Shown in pieces: positions 34,996-44,274 of a DNA stretch of 64,000 nt (position 1 is the stretch's first letter; each line of letters begins with the position of its first letter). Location: the NCBI GenBank assembly GCA_015065965.1, contig SVPH01000006.1, positions 1 to 64,000 on the forward strand, read 5' to 3'. Position numbers and translations under genes: made by a program. This stretch comes from Oscillospiraceae bacterium (GTDB lineage: Bacteria; Bacillota; Clostridia; Oscillospirales; Acutalibacteraceae). The notes under the pieces were generated by a model. The model was not told the origin of the DNA. It made no database searches and saw nothing but the letters and a program-made list of their open reading frames with translations.

Positions 34996-37201
34996 TTTTA
35001 AGAAATTTAAAATATTTGCGGAAACAGAACAAGCGTTAAAAGCGGCGGAACTGTTTTCGCTTGAAATAAAAGACAGAACGGGCACGGAGCCGTCTTTGTG
35101 CAGTAAAGATGAAGCGAATTTTTTGTTTGTTGCCGATGATGAAATAAGCCGCGACGGATATAAAATTGACTGTTCAAAGGATTCGGTTTGTATCAGCGCA
35201 AGCGGTATAAGAGGTTTCATTTTCGGATTCGGAATGTTTTTGAGAAAGATTGTTCCCGTGTGCGGTGTGCCTGTACTTGTTGAGGATATTTCGGGCAGTT
35301 ATAACCCCGACAAGGTTATCAGAGGGCATCAGATCGGATACAGAACAACGCCAAACACCTATGATGCATGGTCTTATGACGACTATCGCAGATATTACCT
35401 TGATATGATGTTTTTCGGAACGAATACCGTTGAACACATTCCGTATGAAAGAGGTGTTTCAAAGCGAAACAGGCTTATGAAATATGATGAGGAAGAATTC
35501 CTTGTCAGAGCATCGTCAATGGCAGATGAATTTGACCTTGATGTTTCACTTTGGCATCCGAACAATGACGGCGAAACAGTTGAGTTCGCTGCTGAGAGAA
35601 GAGGCAGACTCTATGAAACTGTTCCGAGGCTCGATGTTGTATTTCCTCCCGGAGGAGATCCCGGTGAGTTTTCGGCGGATGAATTCGTTCTCAGATGTAA
35701 AGAAATTTCAAAGGCACTCAAAAAGGTGCATCCCAATGCTCAGATGTGGCCTTCTGCTCAGCAGCCGCATTCGCAGCCTGCATGGGGAGAAGATTTTATT
35801 GCGGAAATGGAAAAACAGCCTGATGAAATTGACGGGGTAATAACAGGTCCCAACCATGCTTTTGACCTTGAAACTCTCCGCCGCAGGCTGCCGTCAAAAT
35901 ATCCTATAAGGCTTTATCCCGATATAACTCATAATGTGCGCTGCGAATACCCCGTCCATTTTGACAGGGATGACTGGCACTTTGCTCTTACAACGGGTCT
36001 GAGCCGCGAATGCACAAATCCCAGACCGCGCGAATACCGCCTTATCCACCGTTTGACGCGCCGCTATGTTGTCGGCTCGGTCAGTTATTCCGAAGGAATT
36101 ACCGATGATGTCAACAAGATGGTTTGGGCAGATATGGATTTCTTCCCCGATTGCGATTTAAGAACGACACTGCTTGACTACGCGCGCCTGTTCTTTTACG
36201 GAGCAGACCCTGATGAAATAGCGGATGGCATACTTGCACTTGAACTCAACTGGCAATGCGACCCTGCAGAAAATCCGACTATTGACAGAACTTTTGAAAC
36301 ATTTGAACTTCTTAATTCAAAATATACTTTCCTTGCTGATAACTGGCGATTCCTGCAACTGCTTATGCGAGCCAAGTGTGACTGGGTGCTTAGGCACAGA
36401 AGGCTTTTTGAACTTAATCTCATAAGGCTTGCCGAAAAGGAGATAAAAAGCGGAAATCTTGTCACGGCAAAAGAAATCCTTGATGCCGATTATGATGAGC
36501 AATATAAAAAAGAAAGAGCGGATATTACCGCTCTTGCACAGAAGTTGTTTGCTCTTATCGGCCTTCAGAGTGATATTGAAAATTACTGCGCCGATAATTG
36601 GGAGAGGGGAGCAATCCTTGAAACCATCGACCTGCCCGTAACGGACAGAAAATGGCTTCTCGGCAGGCTTGATACCGCTTATAATTCAACTGACCCTGTT
36701 TCATACATAAAAAAAATCATAAACCGCAATAAGGTCAGAAGCGATGAATATTATTTCTCTGTTGCTCTGAACGGTCTTGAGGAATGCGGAGTTTTGCAGA
36801 ACGGCGAAATCTATATGAATTTCCAAGGTGACAGACCCAATGTTAATACCGGAGAAATGCCTGTTGCCATGTTCAAGGTTTATGATAATCTGACCTTTAA
36901 ATGCAAGGTTGGCGGTCTTGATTATAACGGAGATTACAAACTGAAAATTACATATATGAGCAAGAAGAGTGATTCTTCCGCTCACCATAAAATTACTGCA
37001 AACGGATATATCATCTATGAGGGTGCGCAGTTCGGCGGTGAGAAGGATGAAGAGTTTGATGCCGCAATGCTTGCTCCCGGTTTTGAAACGGCATCTTATG
37101 TAATCCCCAAATCAGTTATTCAAAACGGTTGTATTGACCTTGAATTCAGCGAACCCGATATGGGCGTCATGTTCAGCGAATTTCGGATTACACATGAATA
37201 A
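34988..37201 (+). CDS. Putative glycoside hydrolase-like protein, large (737 aa)
   Basis: 737 aa from ATG 34988; the track start at 34928 lies inside the symporter gene. The N-terminal 80 residues with GIRGFIFGFGMFLRKI resemble the small alpha/beta domain preceding catalytic barrels in GH20-like and GH67/115-like enzymes. A central barrel-like region includes YERGVSKRNRLMK, WHPNNDGETVEF and VHPNAQMWPSAQQPHSQPAW. A beta domain ends the protein. No signal peptide, so cytoplasmic. Overlap with the GPH symporter argues that it hydrolyses the imported glycoside. The family is not decided by eye. Confidence 0.65.
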   Translation: MVNFKKFKIFAETEQALKAAELFSLEIKDRTGTEPSLCSKDEANFLFVADDEISRDGYKIDCSKDSVCISASGIRGFIFGFGMFLRKIVPVCGVPVLVEDISGSYNPDKVIRGHQIGYRTTPNTYDAWSYDDYRRYYLDMMFFGTNTVEHIPYERGVSKRNRLMKYDEEEFLVRASSMADEFDLDVSLWHPNNDGETVEFAAERRGRLYETVPRLDVVFPPGGDPGEFSADEFVLRCKEISKALKKVHPNAQMWPSAQQPHSQPAWGEDFIAEMEKQPDEIDGVITGPNHAFDLETLRRRLPSKYPIRLYPDITHNVRCEYPVHFDRDDWHFALTTGLSRECTNPRPREYRLIHRLTRRYVVGSVSYSEGITDDVNKMVWADMDFFPDCDLRTTLLDYARLFFYGADPDEIADGILALELNWQCDPAENPTIDRTFETFELLNSKYTFLADNWRFLQLLMRAKCDWVLRHRRLFELNLIRLAEKEIKSGNLVTAKEILDADYDEQYKKERADITALAQKLFALIGLQSDIENYCADNWERGAILETIDLPVTDRKWLLGRLDTAYNSTDPVSYIKKIINRNKVRSDEYYFSVALNGLEECGVLQNGEIYMNFQGDRPNVNTGEMPVAMFKVYDNLTFKCKVGGLDYNGDYKLKITYMSKKSDSSAHHKITANGYIIYEGAQFGGEKDEEFDAAMLAPGFETASYVIPKSVIQNGCIDLEFSEPDMGVMFSEFRITHE

Positions 37202-37205
37202 AAAA

Positions 37206-37246
37206 ACACAGACAGCACGGTCATGCGCTGTCTGTGTTTTTGCTTT
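37206..37246. terminator. Bidirectional terminator
   Basis: ACACAGACAGC and GCTGTCTGTGT form an 11-pair stem with A-rich 5' and T-rich 3' flanks, serving both converging operons. Confidence 0.9.
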
Positions 37247-38898
37247 TAATTGTATTTTCTTGCGATTTTAAGGGTCGTTGTCTTGGGAAACTCGTCATCA
37301 CGGATTTTTGTTTTGTTAATGTTTTTGAAAGAAGGCATTGTTCTGTTGAACGCCGTAACATCACTGTTCAGGTGTTCTCTTGCATCGGGATAGTCTTCTT
37401 CGTTAAGGAAAAATTCGCCGACTATCTTTCTGTCTTCCTGATAAACAAGAACCTCTTTTATATACGGGATAGCGGTCATAAGTTTTTCTTCAAGTTCTTC
37501 CGGTGAAACATTTTTGCCGTTTGAAAGAACTATTAGGTTTTTCTTTCTGCCTACCATAAAGAGGAAACCGTCTTTATCTATTCTGCCGAAGTCACCGGTT
37601 TTAAACCATTCGCCGTCAAACGCTTCTGCAGTTGCTTCAGGGTCGCCGTAATAGCCGACCATAACATTTGTACCCTTAACATAAATTTCGCCCACGCCGT
37701 CTTCGTCGGGATCGACAATCTTGATTTCGCAGCAATCAAGCGGGGTGCCGACGCTTCCGAATTTGAATTTGCCCGGATGGTTACATGTGATAACTGGTGA
37801 GCATTCAGTAAGACCGTAGCCGTTGAAAACATCAATACCGAGGTCATAAAGACCTTTTTCGTATTTTGGGTCAAGGTATGCACCGCCGCAAATAATCATG
37901 TCAAGATTTCCGCCGAGGTTATCAATAACCATTTTGAAAATCTTTCTGCGCACATCAATACCGAGTTTCATTAAAACATTGCTGATTTTAAGACCTTTTT
38001 TGAGCAATTCTTCTTTGCCCATTTTTCTTGCCGTTTTCCATACTTTATCATAGATTGTTTCAACAACAAGGGGAACACCTGTGAAGTTATAAGGCTTAAA
38101 ATTAACGATATCTTTCTGGATATCCTTAAGACTGTCGCAGAGATATCCCCATTCAACAACAATATATGTTGCAAAAAGTGCGCTTACCCATGAAAGAGTG
38201 TGGTTGAGAGGGAGAAATGCAATTGCGTGTCTGCCGGTAAGAACACGGCAGGATGATGAGCAGTTGCTTGCAACGTTTTTGTGCGTGAGCATAACACCTT
38301 TGCTTTTGCCTGTTGTACCTGATGTGAAAACAATGCAGGCAAGGTCATTGGGCGCGATTTCAACTTTGTCAAATGAATCGTCGCCGTCCGCAATGAGTTT
38401 TGCGCCTGCATCCTTTATTGTATCGAAATCATCAATGTTGAAATATTCTTTAACGGGAACAGCGGGATTTTTTTTGAAATTTTCAACCATTTTTGCGTAT
38501 TTGGGTGAATACACAAGTGCATCGCAGTCACAGCGGATAAGTTGATCTTCAAGTTCATCTTCGCCAAGTTTACTGTCCATGGGAACGGAAACATTGCCGC
38601 CGACAACGGTTGCGTAGTATGCGTGAGCCCATTCTATTCTGTTTTCTGCAATAATTGCAATTTTGCTTTTGTTTTTGAAACCTCTTGAGAAGAAGTATGT
38701 TCCGAGCGAACTGATTATCTGCCAGGTTTGGTTATAGTTGTTTTCCTGAAGATTTTTATTTTTATCGAGGAACATGAACTGTTTTTTGTCGCCGCCTGCA
38801 GCAGTTCCCTTAACAATTATTTCTCTTATGGTTTGATATTCGGGTATTACAACTTTAACTTGGTTTTTGTGCGCTTTTTTGGCCATTTCTCTTTCCAT
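37246..38898 (-). CDS. AMP-dependent acyl-CoA synthetase/ligase
   Basis: 550 aa. The adenylate-forming motif FTSGTTGKSKGVMLTHKN and the later NGYGLTECSP, TGDFGRID and C-terminal TTTLKIARKY (catalytic Lys) show an intact adenylation enzyme, long-chain fatty acid or related acid CoA ligase. Two starts (ATG 38898 and 38886) are in frame; the second has better spacing to AAAGGA. A separate promoter lies upstream, so it is monocistronic. Activity would be ATP-dependent acyl-AMP then acyl-CoA formation; the chain length is not predictable. Confidence 0.88.
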   Translation of the reverse strand: MEREMAKKAHKNQVKVVIPEYQTIREIIVKGTAAGGDKKQFMFLDKNKNLQENNYNQTWQIISSLGTYFFSRGFKNKSKIAIIAENRIEWAHAYYATVVGGNVSVPMDSKLGEDELEDQLIRCDCDALVYSPKYAKMVENFKKNPAVPVKEYFNIDDFDTIKDAGAKLIADGDDSFDKVEIAPNDLACIVFTSGTTGKSKGVMLTHKNVASNCSSSCRVLTGRHAIAFLPLNHTLSWVSALFATYIVVEWGYLCDSLKDIQKDIVNFKPYNFTGVPLVVETIYDKVWKTARKMGKEELLKKGLKISNVLMKLGIDVRRKIFKMVIDNLGGNLDMIICGGAYLDPKYEKGLYDLGIDVFNGYGLTECSPVITCNHPGKFKFGSVGTPLDCCEIKIVDPDEDGVGEIYVKGTNVMVGYYGDPEATAEAFDGEWFKTGDFGRIDKDGFLFMVGRKKNLIVLSNGKNVSPEELEEKLMTAIPYIKEVLVYQEDRKIVGEFFLNEEDYPDAREHLNSDVTAFNRTMPSFKNINKTKIRDDEFPKTTTLKIARKYN

Positions 38899-38925
38899 CC
38901 TTTACAATTTGACAACAACTGTAAC

Positions 38926-38954
38926 AGTATAACGCATGGATGTTAAAATTTCAA
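38926..38954 (-). promoter_or_regulatory. Promoter of the acyl-CoA ligase
   Basis: On the minus strand TTGAAA, 17 bases, TATACT, ending about 30 bases before the gene start. Confidence 0.75.
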
Positions 38955-38986
38955 TATTTAATTATCAAATAAATGTTTCTGAAATG

Positions 38987-40267
38987 TTAAAAAGTCTTTA
39001 TGTTTTTTCTTTTTAAAAAATCCTGATAAAGTTGTTCTTTTCTTTCATTTGTATACTCGTATGCCCAAAGGCTGTAAATTCCGTGAAAATCTTCAAATGT
39101 TTCATCAGGATAAATTTTTGTCTGACCGAATTTATAGGGCAGTGGAATTTCAACCGTGCCGTTTGAGGCGATATGATATTCTTTTGCAATGTCAACGGCA
39201 ACTCGGTTTGCTTCCTGTCTTGGAAATTCTTCGTCAAACTTGATGACGGTTACCGCAAACAAAGCACAGGGAGCATCTGCAAGGCGATAAAATTCGGGCG
39301 AAGTGCCTGTATGTCCGTGATGCGAAACCTGCACAATGTCGCATTTAAGATAATCGCCCCAGCGTGGAACAATAACCTTGTCGCTTTCAACAGCCGAATC
39401 ACCGGGAAAAAGCACTTTGCTGCCCTCGGCAAACATCATCAGCGAGGTCGAGGAATTGTTATAATCTGCAATGGAATTCGGGTATACATCTTCGTGAGTG
39501 CAAAGCACAACAAACTCAAGATTTCTTATGTAAAAATGCTGACCTGCATGGAGATTGATGCATTTAATATCGGGGTTTTCATGCATTGTTCTTTCGAATT
39601 TTGCCGTTACCGATTTGTTGCATTCATCCCAGTTCATGTTATCTCTGTGTGTAACGGGAGGAAAGTTATAATAAACCGCTTCAATTTCAATTTCATCACG
39701 GTGGAAATCTATTACATCAAGGAATTTTGAAACATGATCGTCATGACTGTGTGAGAAAAACCAGCCGGCAACAACAGGTTTTTTACCGTTCGAGAGTTTT
39801 TTTAGAAAGTCAACGATTCTTTTGTCATCGTTAACCGAATACATATGAGCGCTGTCTATAACGAAGAAACTTCCGTCACAGCAGCGTACAATATAACACA
39901 TACCGCAATCTATAAGGCTGTGATCAACTTCAAACTGCCATAAAGCGGTCTGATGTGTTACGGGACAGTTTTCGGGTTCTTTGTTGAAAAGATTCGTATT
40001 CGGGTCTGCAACTATGCGCATTTTCTGCTCGTTTTCGCAGAAATAAATATGCATGATTTTGTCTGATATATATGTTCTGAAGCAACAGTTTTTAACTTCG
40101 TGGCAGTCATAGAGTATGCACCCGCAACGCTCTGCAAAATTGCATTGCAGATCAAACTCTTCTTTTGTGCAGTTTTCGAAAAGGAGCATTTCGCAGCCTT
40201 TTCCGCAGTCATATCTGCCGAAAGGTTCTTTTGCAATAAGTTCAATTCCTCCGAATGTGTTTCCCAT
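38987..40267 (-). CDS. Metallo-beta-lactamase-fold hydrolase
   Basis: 426 aa. FSHSHDDHVSKFL near residue 170 is the HxHxDH metal motif of the MBL fold, with VSHHGHTGTSPEFY as the later His block and FPGDSAVESDK as the metal Asp. N-terminal 130 residues are an additional domain with many cysteines (CNFAERCGC, CGMCYIVRCC). RBS AAAGGAAA. It resembles ComEC-like or general MBL hydrolases; substrate not known. Confidence 0.8.
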   Translation of the reverse strand: MGNTFGGIELIAKEPFGRYDCGKGCEMLLFENCTKEEFDLQCNFAERCGCILYDCHEVKNCCFRTYISDKIMHIYFCENEQKMRIVADPNTNLFNKEPENCPVTHQTALWQFEVDHSLIDCGMCYIVRCCDGSFFVIDSAHMYSVNDDKRIVDFLKKLSNGKKPVVAGWFFSHSHDDHVSKFLDVIDFHRDEIEIEAVYYNFPPVTHRDNMNWDECNKSVTAKFERTMHENPDIKCINLHAGQHFYIRNLEFVVLCTHEDVYPNSIADYNNSSTSLMMFAEGSKVLFPGDSAVESDKVIVPRWGDYLKCDIVQVSHHGHTGTSPEFYRLADAPCALFAVTVIKFDEEFPRQEANRVAVDIAKEYHIASNGTVEIPLPYKFGQTKIYPDETFEDFHGIYSLWAYEYTNERKEQLYQDFLKRKNIKTF

Positions 40268-40292
40268 GAGAATTTCCTTTCGAAATAAGATT

Positions 40293-41645
40293 TTATCTGT
40301 CTGTTAAATTCCGTATCCATTTTTTGCTTACAAAGCGGTGTGTGCTGAGAATGATTTTTATAATATCTTCGCAAAGATACATTGCAATGATAAGATAAAC
40401 AAAATCAACCTTTGCCACAAGGCCGAGGTAAGCAACTGCAGGAACGCCGAGAAGATAGAGTGAAATCATGTCGTAAGCAATGCCTATTTTAGTGTCGCCG
40501 CCTGCACGGAAAGTGCCTACTATCAAAGTGTAAGGAATGTTTCTGAAGGGCAGCCACAGGCAGTAAACCAGAATAAGATTTGATGCAAGGTCAAATGCTG
40601 CCTGCGTTTCGATGTTGAGAAGTGAAAGAAGCGGATTGCGCACCGAAGCAAGCAATGCACCTGTGATAATTCCGATTATCGGAGTCATGATAACAAATTT
40701 TTTGGCAAGTTTATATGCGCCTTTTTCATCGCCTTCTCCGATGGTCTTACCGGTCATTATGGAGCATGCATGGCATATACCGACAAAGAAAACAAACGCA
40801 ACTTGCTCAATTGAACTGAAGATTGTATATCCGGCATAATTTTCGCTGCCTTGCCTTGCAAAAACCATGGCATATATATTTGTGCCGATTGCCCACGCAA
40901 CTTCGTTGAAAACAACAGGCAGGCATACTACCGAAAAACGGCGGAAGAAATTTTTGGTAAGAGTAAAAAAATCTTTGATTTTTGCGTTGTAAATATCTTT
41001 TGATGTGCGCAGAACTATGAAAAGAAGAACAGATTGCAAAGCGGTTGAGGTCAGCGTTGCTATTGCTGCACCTTTTATTCCGAGAGCAGGGAAACCTAAT
41101 TTTCCGTTAATCAGTATGAAGTTCAGCGTTGTGTTGGCAGCAACTGAAATGAAAGAGGTGAACAGTGGCGGATTAACTCTTTCCGTCGCTCTGAGTGCAA
41201 CGCATGTAATTTGGTTGAATGCGCTGAATATGCTCATAAATGCAACTATTCGCATATACTGAGCAGCGGTATCAATAACAGGTTGCTCGCTTGTGAATAC
41301 CCTTATAAGTTGAGCAGGGAAGAAGAACATTGCAAAGGTAAATGTTACCGCAACCGCTGAAGCAAAAATCAATGCAATTCCGTATGATTTGCGGATATTT
41401 TCTTTTTCTTTTGCACCCCAGAACTGCGAAATCATCGCTGCAGTGCCGGATGAGATTCCGAAATAGAAAAGGTTCATCAGGAATATCCATCTTGATGAAA
41501 CACCTATGGCGGATACAACAACATTGCCAAGCCCTGTTACCATTGCGGTATCAACAAGTTGTGCGCATGAAACAAGCAGTTGCTGCATTGCTATAGGCAA
41601 AGCGAGTTTTGCCATGTTTTTGAAGAAGTTTTTTTGATAACTCAT
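40293..41645 (-). CDS. MATE-family multidrug/toxin exporter
   Basis: About 450 aa from ATG 41645 (the track start at 41708 has no better RBS; AAGACAGGT sits upstream of 41645). Twelve hydrophobic segments with the MATE start KLALPIAMQQLLVSCAQLVDT and GTAAMISQFWGAKEKEN, GLGNVVVSAIGVS. The protein would export cationic compounds by Na+/H+ antiport. Lies 25 bases after the MBL gene's start in the same orientation, so they may be co-transcribed. Confidence 0.9.
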   Translation of the reverse strand: MSYQKNFFKNMAKLALPIAMQQLLVSCAQLVDTAMVTGLGNVVVSAIGVSSRWIFLMNLFYFGISSGTAAMISQFWGAKEKENIRKSYGIALIFASAVAVTFTFAMFFFPAQLIRVFTSEQPVIDTAAQYMRIVAFMSIFSAFNQITCVALRATERVNPPLFTSFISVAANTTLNFILINGKLGFPALGIKGAAIATLTSTALQSVLLFIVLRTSKDIYNAKIKDFFTLTKNFFRRFSVVCLPVVFNEVAWAIGTNIYAMVFARQGSENYAGYTIFSSIEQVAFVFFVGICHACSIMTGKTIGEGDEKGAYKLAKKFVIMTPIIGIITGALLASVRNPLLSLLNIETQAAFDLASNLILVYCLWLPFRNIPYTLIVGTFRAGGDTKIGIAYDMISLYLLGVPAVAYLGLVAKVDFVYLIIAMYLCEDIIKIILSTHRFVSKKWIRNLTDR

Positions 41646-41752
41646 AAAAATACCTGTCTTAAAATTTTTAACGAATAATAGTATATTTACAAATTCATCA
41701 AAAGTCAATAAATTAAATATATTAAATATAGATTAATAATGAAAACTAACTA

Positions 41753-41781
41753 TTGATTTTTAAAAATTTCTGCTGTATAAT
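41753..41781 (+). promoter_or_regulatory. Promoter of the DapA-family gene
   Basis: TTGATT at 41753, 17 bases, TATAAT at 41776, about 45 bases before the start codon. Divergent from the MATE gene. Confidence 0.8.
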
Positions 41782-41825
41782 GCAGAATTGAGCGAAAGCC
41801 AAATAACAACAAGAAGGTGCATTAT

Positions 41826-42719
41826 ATGTCACAGTTCAACGAATTTTCCGGCGTTTATTCTCTGCTTCTTACTCCTTTTAATTGGGACAGAACAATTGAT
41901 TACAAAGCATATGAAGAATATGTTGCATGGCAGGCTGCGTTTAAGCCCCAGCATCTTTTCGCGGTTTGCGGTTCTTCAGAAATGACAGAACTTACTCCCG
42001 AAGAGAGAATAAAGTGTGCAGGCCTTGCGGTAAAAAATTCAAACGGAGTGCCCGTTTTTGCAACCGCAAACCTTGCAGCAGATTATAACGATCAGATAGA
42101 AGAAATGAAAAAACTTGAGCAACAGGGTGTTGCAGGTCTTGTTTTTGTAACAAAGGGCATGTGCAATAAGCCTGATGAGATGTTTGATTACATGACATCT
42201 CTTGCTTCCAACACAGAACTTCCTATTATTCTTTATGAGTTCCCCGGTCTCAGACCGCATCTTATGGACTGCATAACATACGGCAAACTTGCTGCAACAG
42301 GTAAGTTCAAGGGTATAAAGGATACAACATGCAAAATGCCTGAGATTGAAGCAAAGATTGCTGTTCAGGGCGATTCAAATGTTCTTCAGGCTAATATTCC
42401 TTTCCTTTACGATGCATATCTTAAAGGTGCAAGAGGCGTTATTGCAACACCTACATCCTGCGGCGCAGGTCTCTTTGTTAAAATGTGGGATGAATTCACA
42501 AAGGGTGACCTTGAAGCAGCCAGAAAGACTCATCAGCACATCATTGCGCTTGATAACTGCATTGATTCAGGTTTCTGTGCAAGTGCAAAATATCTTGTAG
42601 GTCTGCAGGGTGTCAACATGAAGTGGTACACAAGAGGCAGTCATGATCTCGGTCCTGCAAGAATGAGATCAATCGAAGTATGGTATGACTGGGCCAAGGA
42701 AGAAGGCATCCTTAAATAA
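41826..42719 (+). CDS. DapA-family (dihydrodipicolinate synthase/NAL) aldolase
   Basis: About 297 aa from ATG 41826 (AGAAGGTG upstream). TIM-barrel of the DHDPS/N-acetylneuraminate lyase superfamily. The Schiff-base Lys lies in FKGIKDTTCKMPE, the Tyr in ILYEFPG. The usual NIP and GxTGE motifs are altered, so it is unlikely to be true DapA; a keto-acid sugar aldolase or a related lyase is more likely. It has its own promoter and is followed by a PP2C gene after 25 bases. Confidence 0.85.
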   Translation: MSQFNEFSGVYSLLLTPFNWDRTIDYKAYEEYVAWQAAFKPQHLFAVCGSSEMTELTPEERIKCAGLAVKNSNGVPVFATANLAADYNDQIEEMKKLEQQGVAGLVFVTKGMCNKPDEMFDYMTSLASNTELPIILYEFPGLRPHLMDCITYGKLAATGKFKGIKDTTCKMPEIEAKIAVQGDSNVLQANIPFLYDAYLKGARGVIATPTSCGAGLFVKMWDEFTKGDLEAARKTHQHIIALDNCIDSGFCASAKYLVGLQGVNMKWYTRGSHDLGPARMRSIEVWYDWAKEEGILK

Positions 42720-42744
42720 TTAAGCAAAACATACGGGGGATAGT

Positions 42745-44217
42745 ATGAAAAAACTCAGGGCTAACGTGTGCGCCGTAACTCATGCGGGCAGGATACGAAA
42801 AGAGAATGAGGATAACTATAATTTAAACGGAAGAATGACATCTACCGGTGACCTTAAGAAGGGTTCAGCATTTGTACAGAGTATGACAGAGCCTTTCCAT
42901 CTTGCTGTCTGTGACGGAATGGGCGGTGAAAATTACGGTGAACTTGCATCGGGTATAGCGGTTGAAACTATTGCAGCGCATGCTTCAAATGTATATGAGA
43001 GCGGCGAGGATTTCAGTTTTGCAATTTCAAACTGCCTTGATGATGCAAATAACCGTATTTGCGCTGAAATCAATGCAAGAGGTAAGCGCATGGGAACAAC
43101 TCTTGCGTCAATTTATGCCGTTAAGGGTAAAATCTATTGCGTCAACATCGGTGATACAAGGGTTTATCATTATTCAAAGGGTATTCTTGAGCAAATCAGT
43201 TTTGACCACACTCATGCGCAGACCATTGTCGATGCGGGTGAAGTTTCTCAGGACAATATAAGTCAGATTCCCGACGCAAAAAGGCTCACACGACATCTCG
43301 GCGTTTTCCCTGAGGAAGGCAGTCTTTCTCCCAATATCAGCGTTATTGACGATGTTGATGACGGCGATGTTATCCTTCTTTGCAGTGACGGTCTGACCGA
43401 TATGGTTGATGACAGCGAGATAACCGCTATTCTCTCAACGGGTGAAAATGCGCAGACAGTTGCCAGCAAACTTATCCGTAAGGCACTTGAAAAAGGCGGC
43501 AAGGATAATGTTACAGTTATGACTGCGTTTATAAATGTTGAGGAAACAGCGATATTTACTCCAATAGCGGCAGCAATGGTTGGCGAAAGCGATGCAGACT
43601 ATGAGGAAGAATACCGCAACAGTTTCGGTTCAAATCAAATGCCTGATGAAGAAAACTATGTTTCTCCTTATGCCAACGCAGATGCAAGGGCATATAAAAA
43701 GCCTGTTGACAAAGCCAAAATAATGAAGATTGCAGGCATAGCGATTGCGGCGGTAGCAGTTGTTTTGATAGCGGCGCTTATCATTAAAGCGTTTGTTGTC
43801 GGCGGTGATGACGATGATGATAATACTACGAGTTCAGGCACAACAAGCGCTGTTAATACATATCCGCAGTATGTTGCCCCGAATATAATAGAAACATGGG
43901 ATATGCAGTCCACTACTGAAAGCACAACAGAGGAAACATCCACCACAACTACCACCAAGAAGCAAACTACAACAAAGAAAAAGGTAACTACCACCAAAAA
44001 GAAAACAACTACCACAAAGAAGGCTACAACCACCAAAAAGCCTGAAACCACAACCGAACCCGTAACAGAAGCCACAACAGTGGCAGATAACACAACAAAT
44101 ACCGTTGCGGATACGGAAACCACTACAGGCAGTGAGGAAACTTCAAGTACAACTTCTGCTGAATCCACAACTGCGGAACAGCAGAGTGAAAACAGCGGAG
44201 AATCCTCTGAAACATAA
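42745..44217 (+). CDS. PP2C protein phosphatase with TM helix and Thr/Lys-rich outer tail
   Basis: 490 aa. The PP2C catalytic domain (1-275) shows RKENEDNYN, VCDGMGGENYGE, NIGDTRVYH and LCSDGLTDMVDD metal-binding motifs. A linker leads to one transmembrane helix (IAAVAVVLIAALIIKAFVVGG), then a long Thr-rich tail with TTTKK repeats. The catalytic domain is cytoplasmic and the tail is outside. It opposes Ser/Thr kinases of the PrkC type, but no such kinase is in the window. Confidence 0.9.
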   Translation: MKKLRANVCAVTHAGRIRKENEDNYNLNGRMTSTGDLKKGSAFVQSMTEPFHLAVCDGMGGENYGELASGIAVETIAAHASNVYESGEDFSFAISNCLDDANNRICAEINARGKRMGTTLASIYAVKGKIYCVNIGDTRVYHYSKGILEQISFDHTHAQTIVDAGEVSQDNISQIPDAKRLTRHLGVFPEEGSLSPNISVIDDVDDGDVILLCSDGLTDMVDDSEITAILSTGENAQTVASKLIRKALEKGGKDNVTVMTAFINVEETAIFTPIAAAMVGESDADYEEEYRNSFGSNQMPDEENYVSPYANADARAYKKPVDKAKIMKIAGIAIAAVAVVLIAALIIKAFVVGGDDDDDNTTSSGTTSAVNTYPQYVAPNIIETWDMQSTTESTTEETSTTTTTKKQTTTKKKVTTTKKKTTTTKKATTTKKPETTTEPVTEATTVADNTTNTVADTETTTGSEETSSTTSAESTTAEQQSENSGESSET

Positions 44218-44235
44218 ATGTAATTTATATGAAAA

Positions 44236-44269
44236 AACCTCGGAGCGTTATTTGCTCCGAGGTTTTTGG
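44236..44269. terminator. Bidirectional terminator after PP2C gene
   Basis: AACCTCGGAGC and GCTCCGAGGTTTTT form an 11-pair stem with seven-base loop. Confidence 0.9.
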
Positions 44270-44274
44270 TTTTG

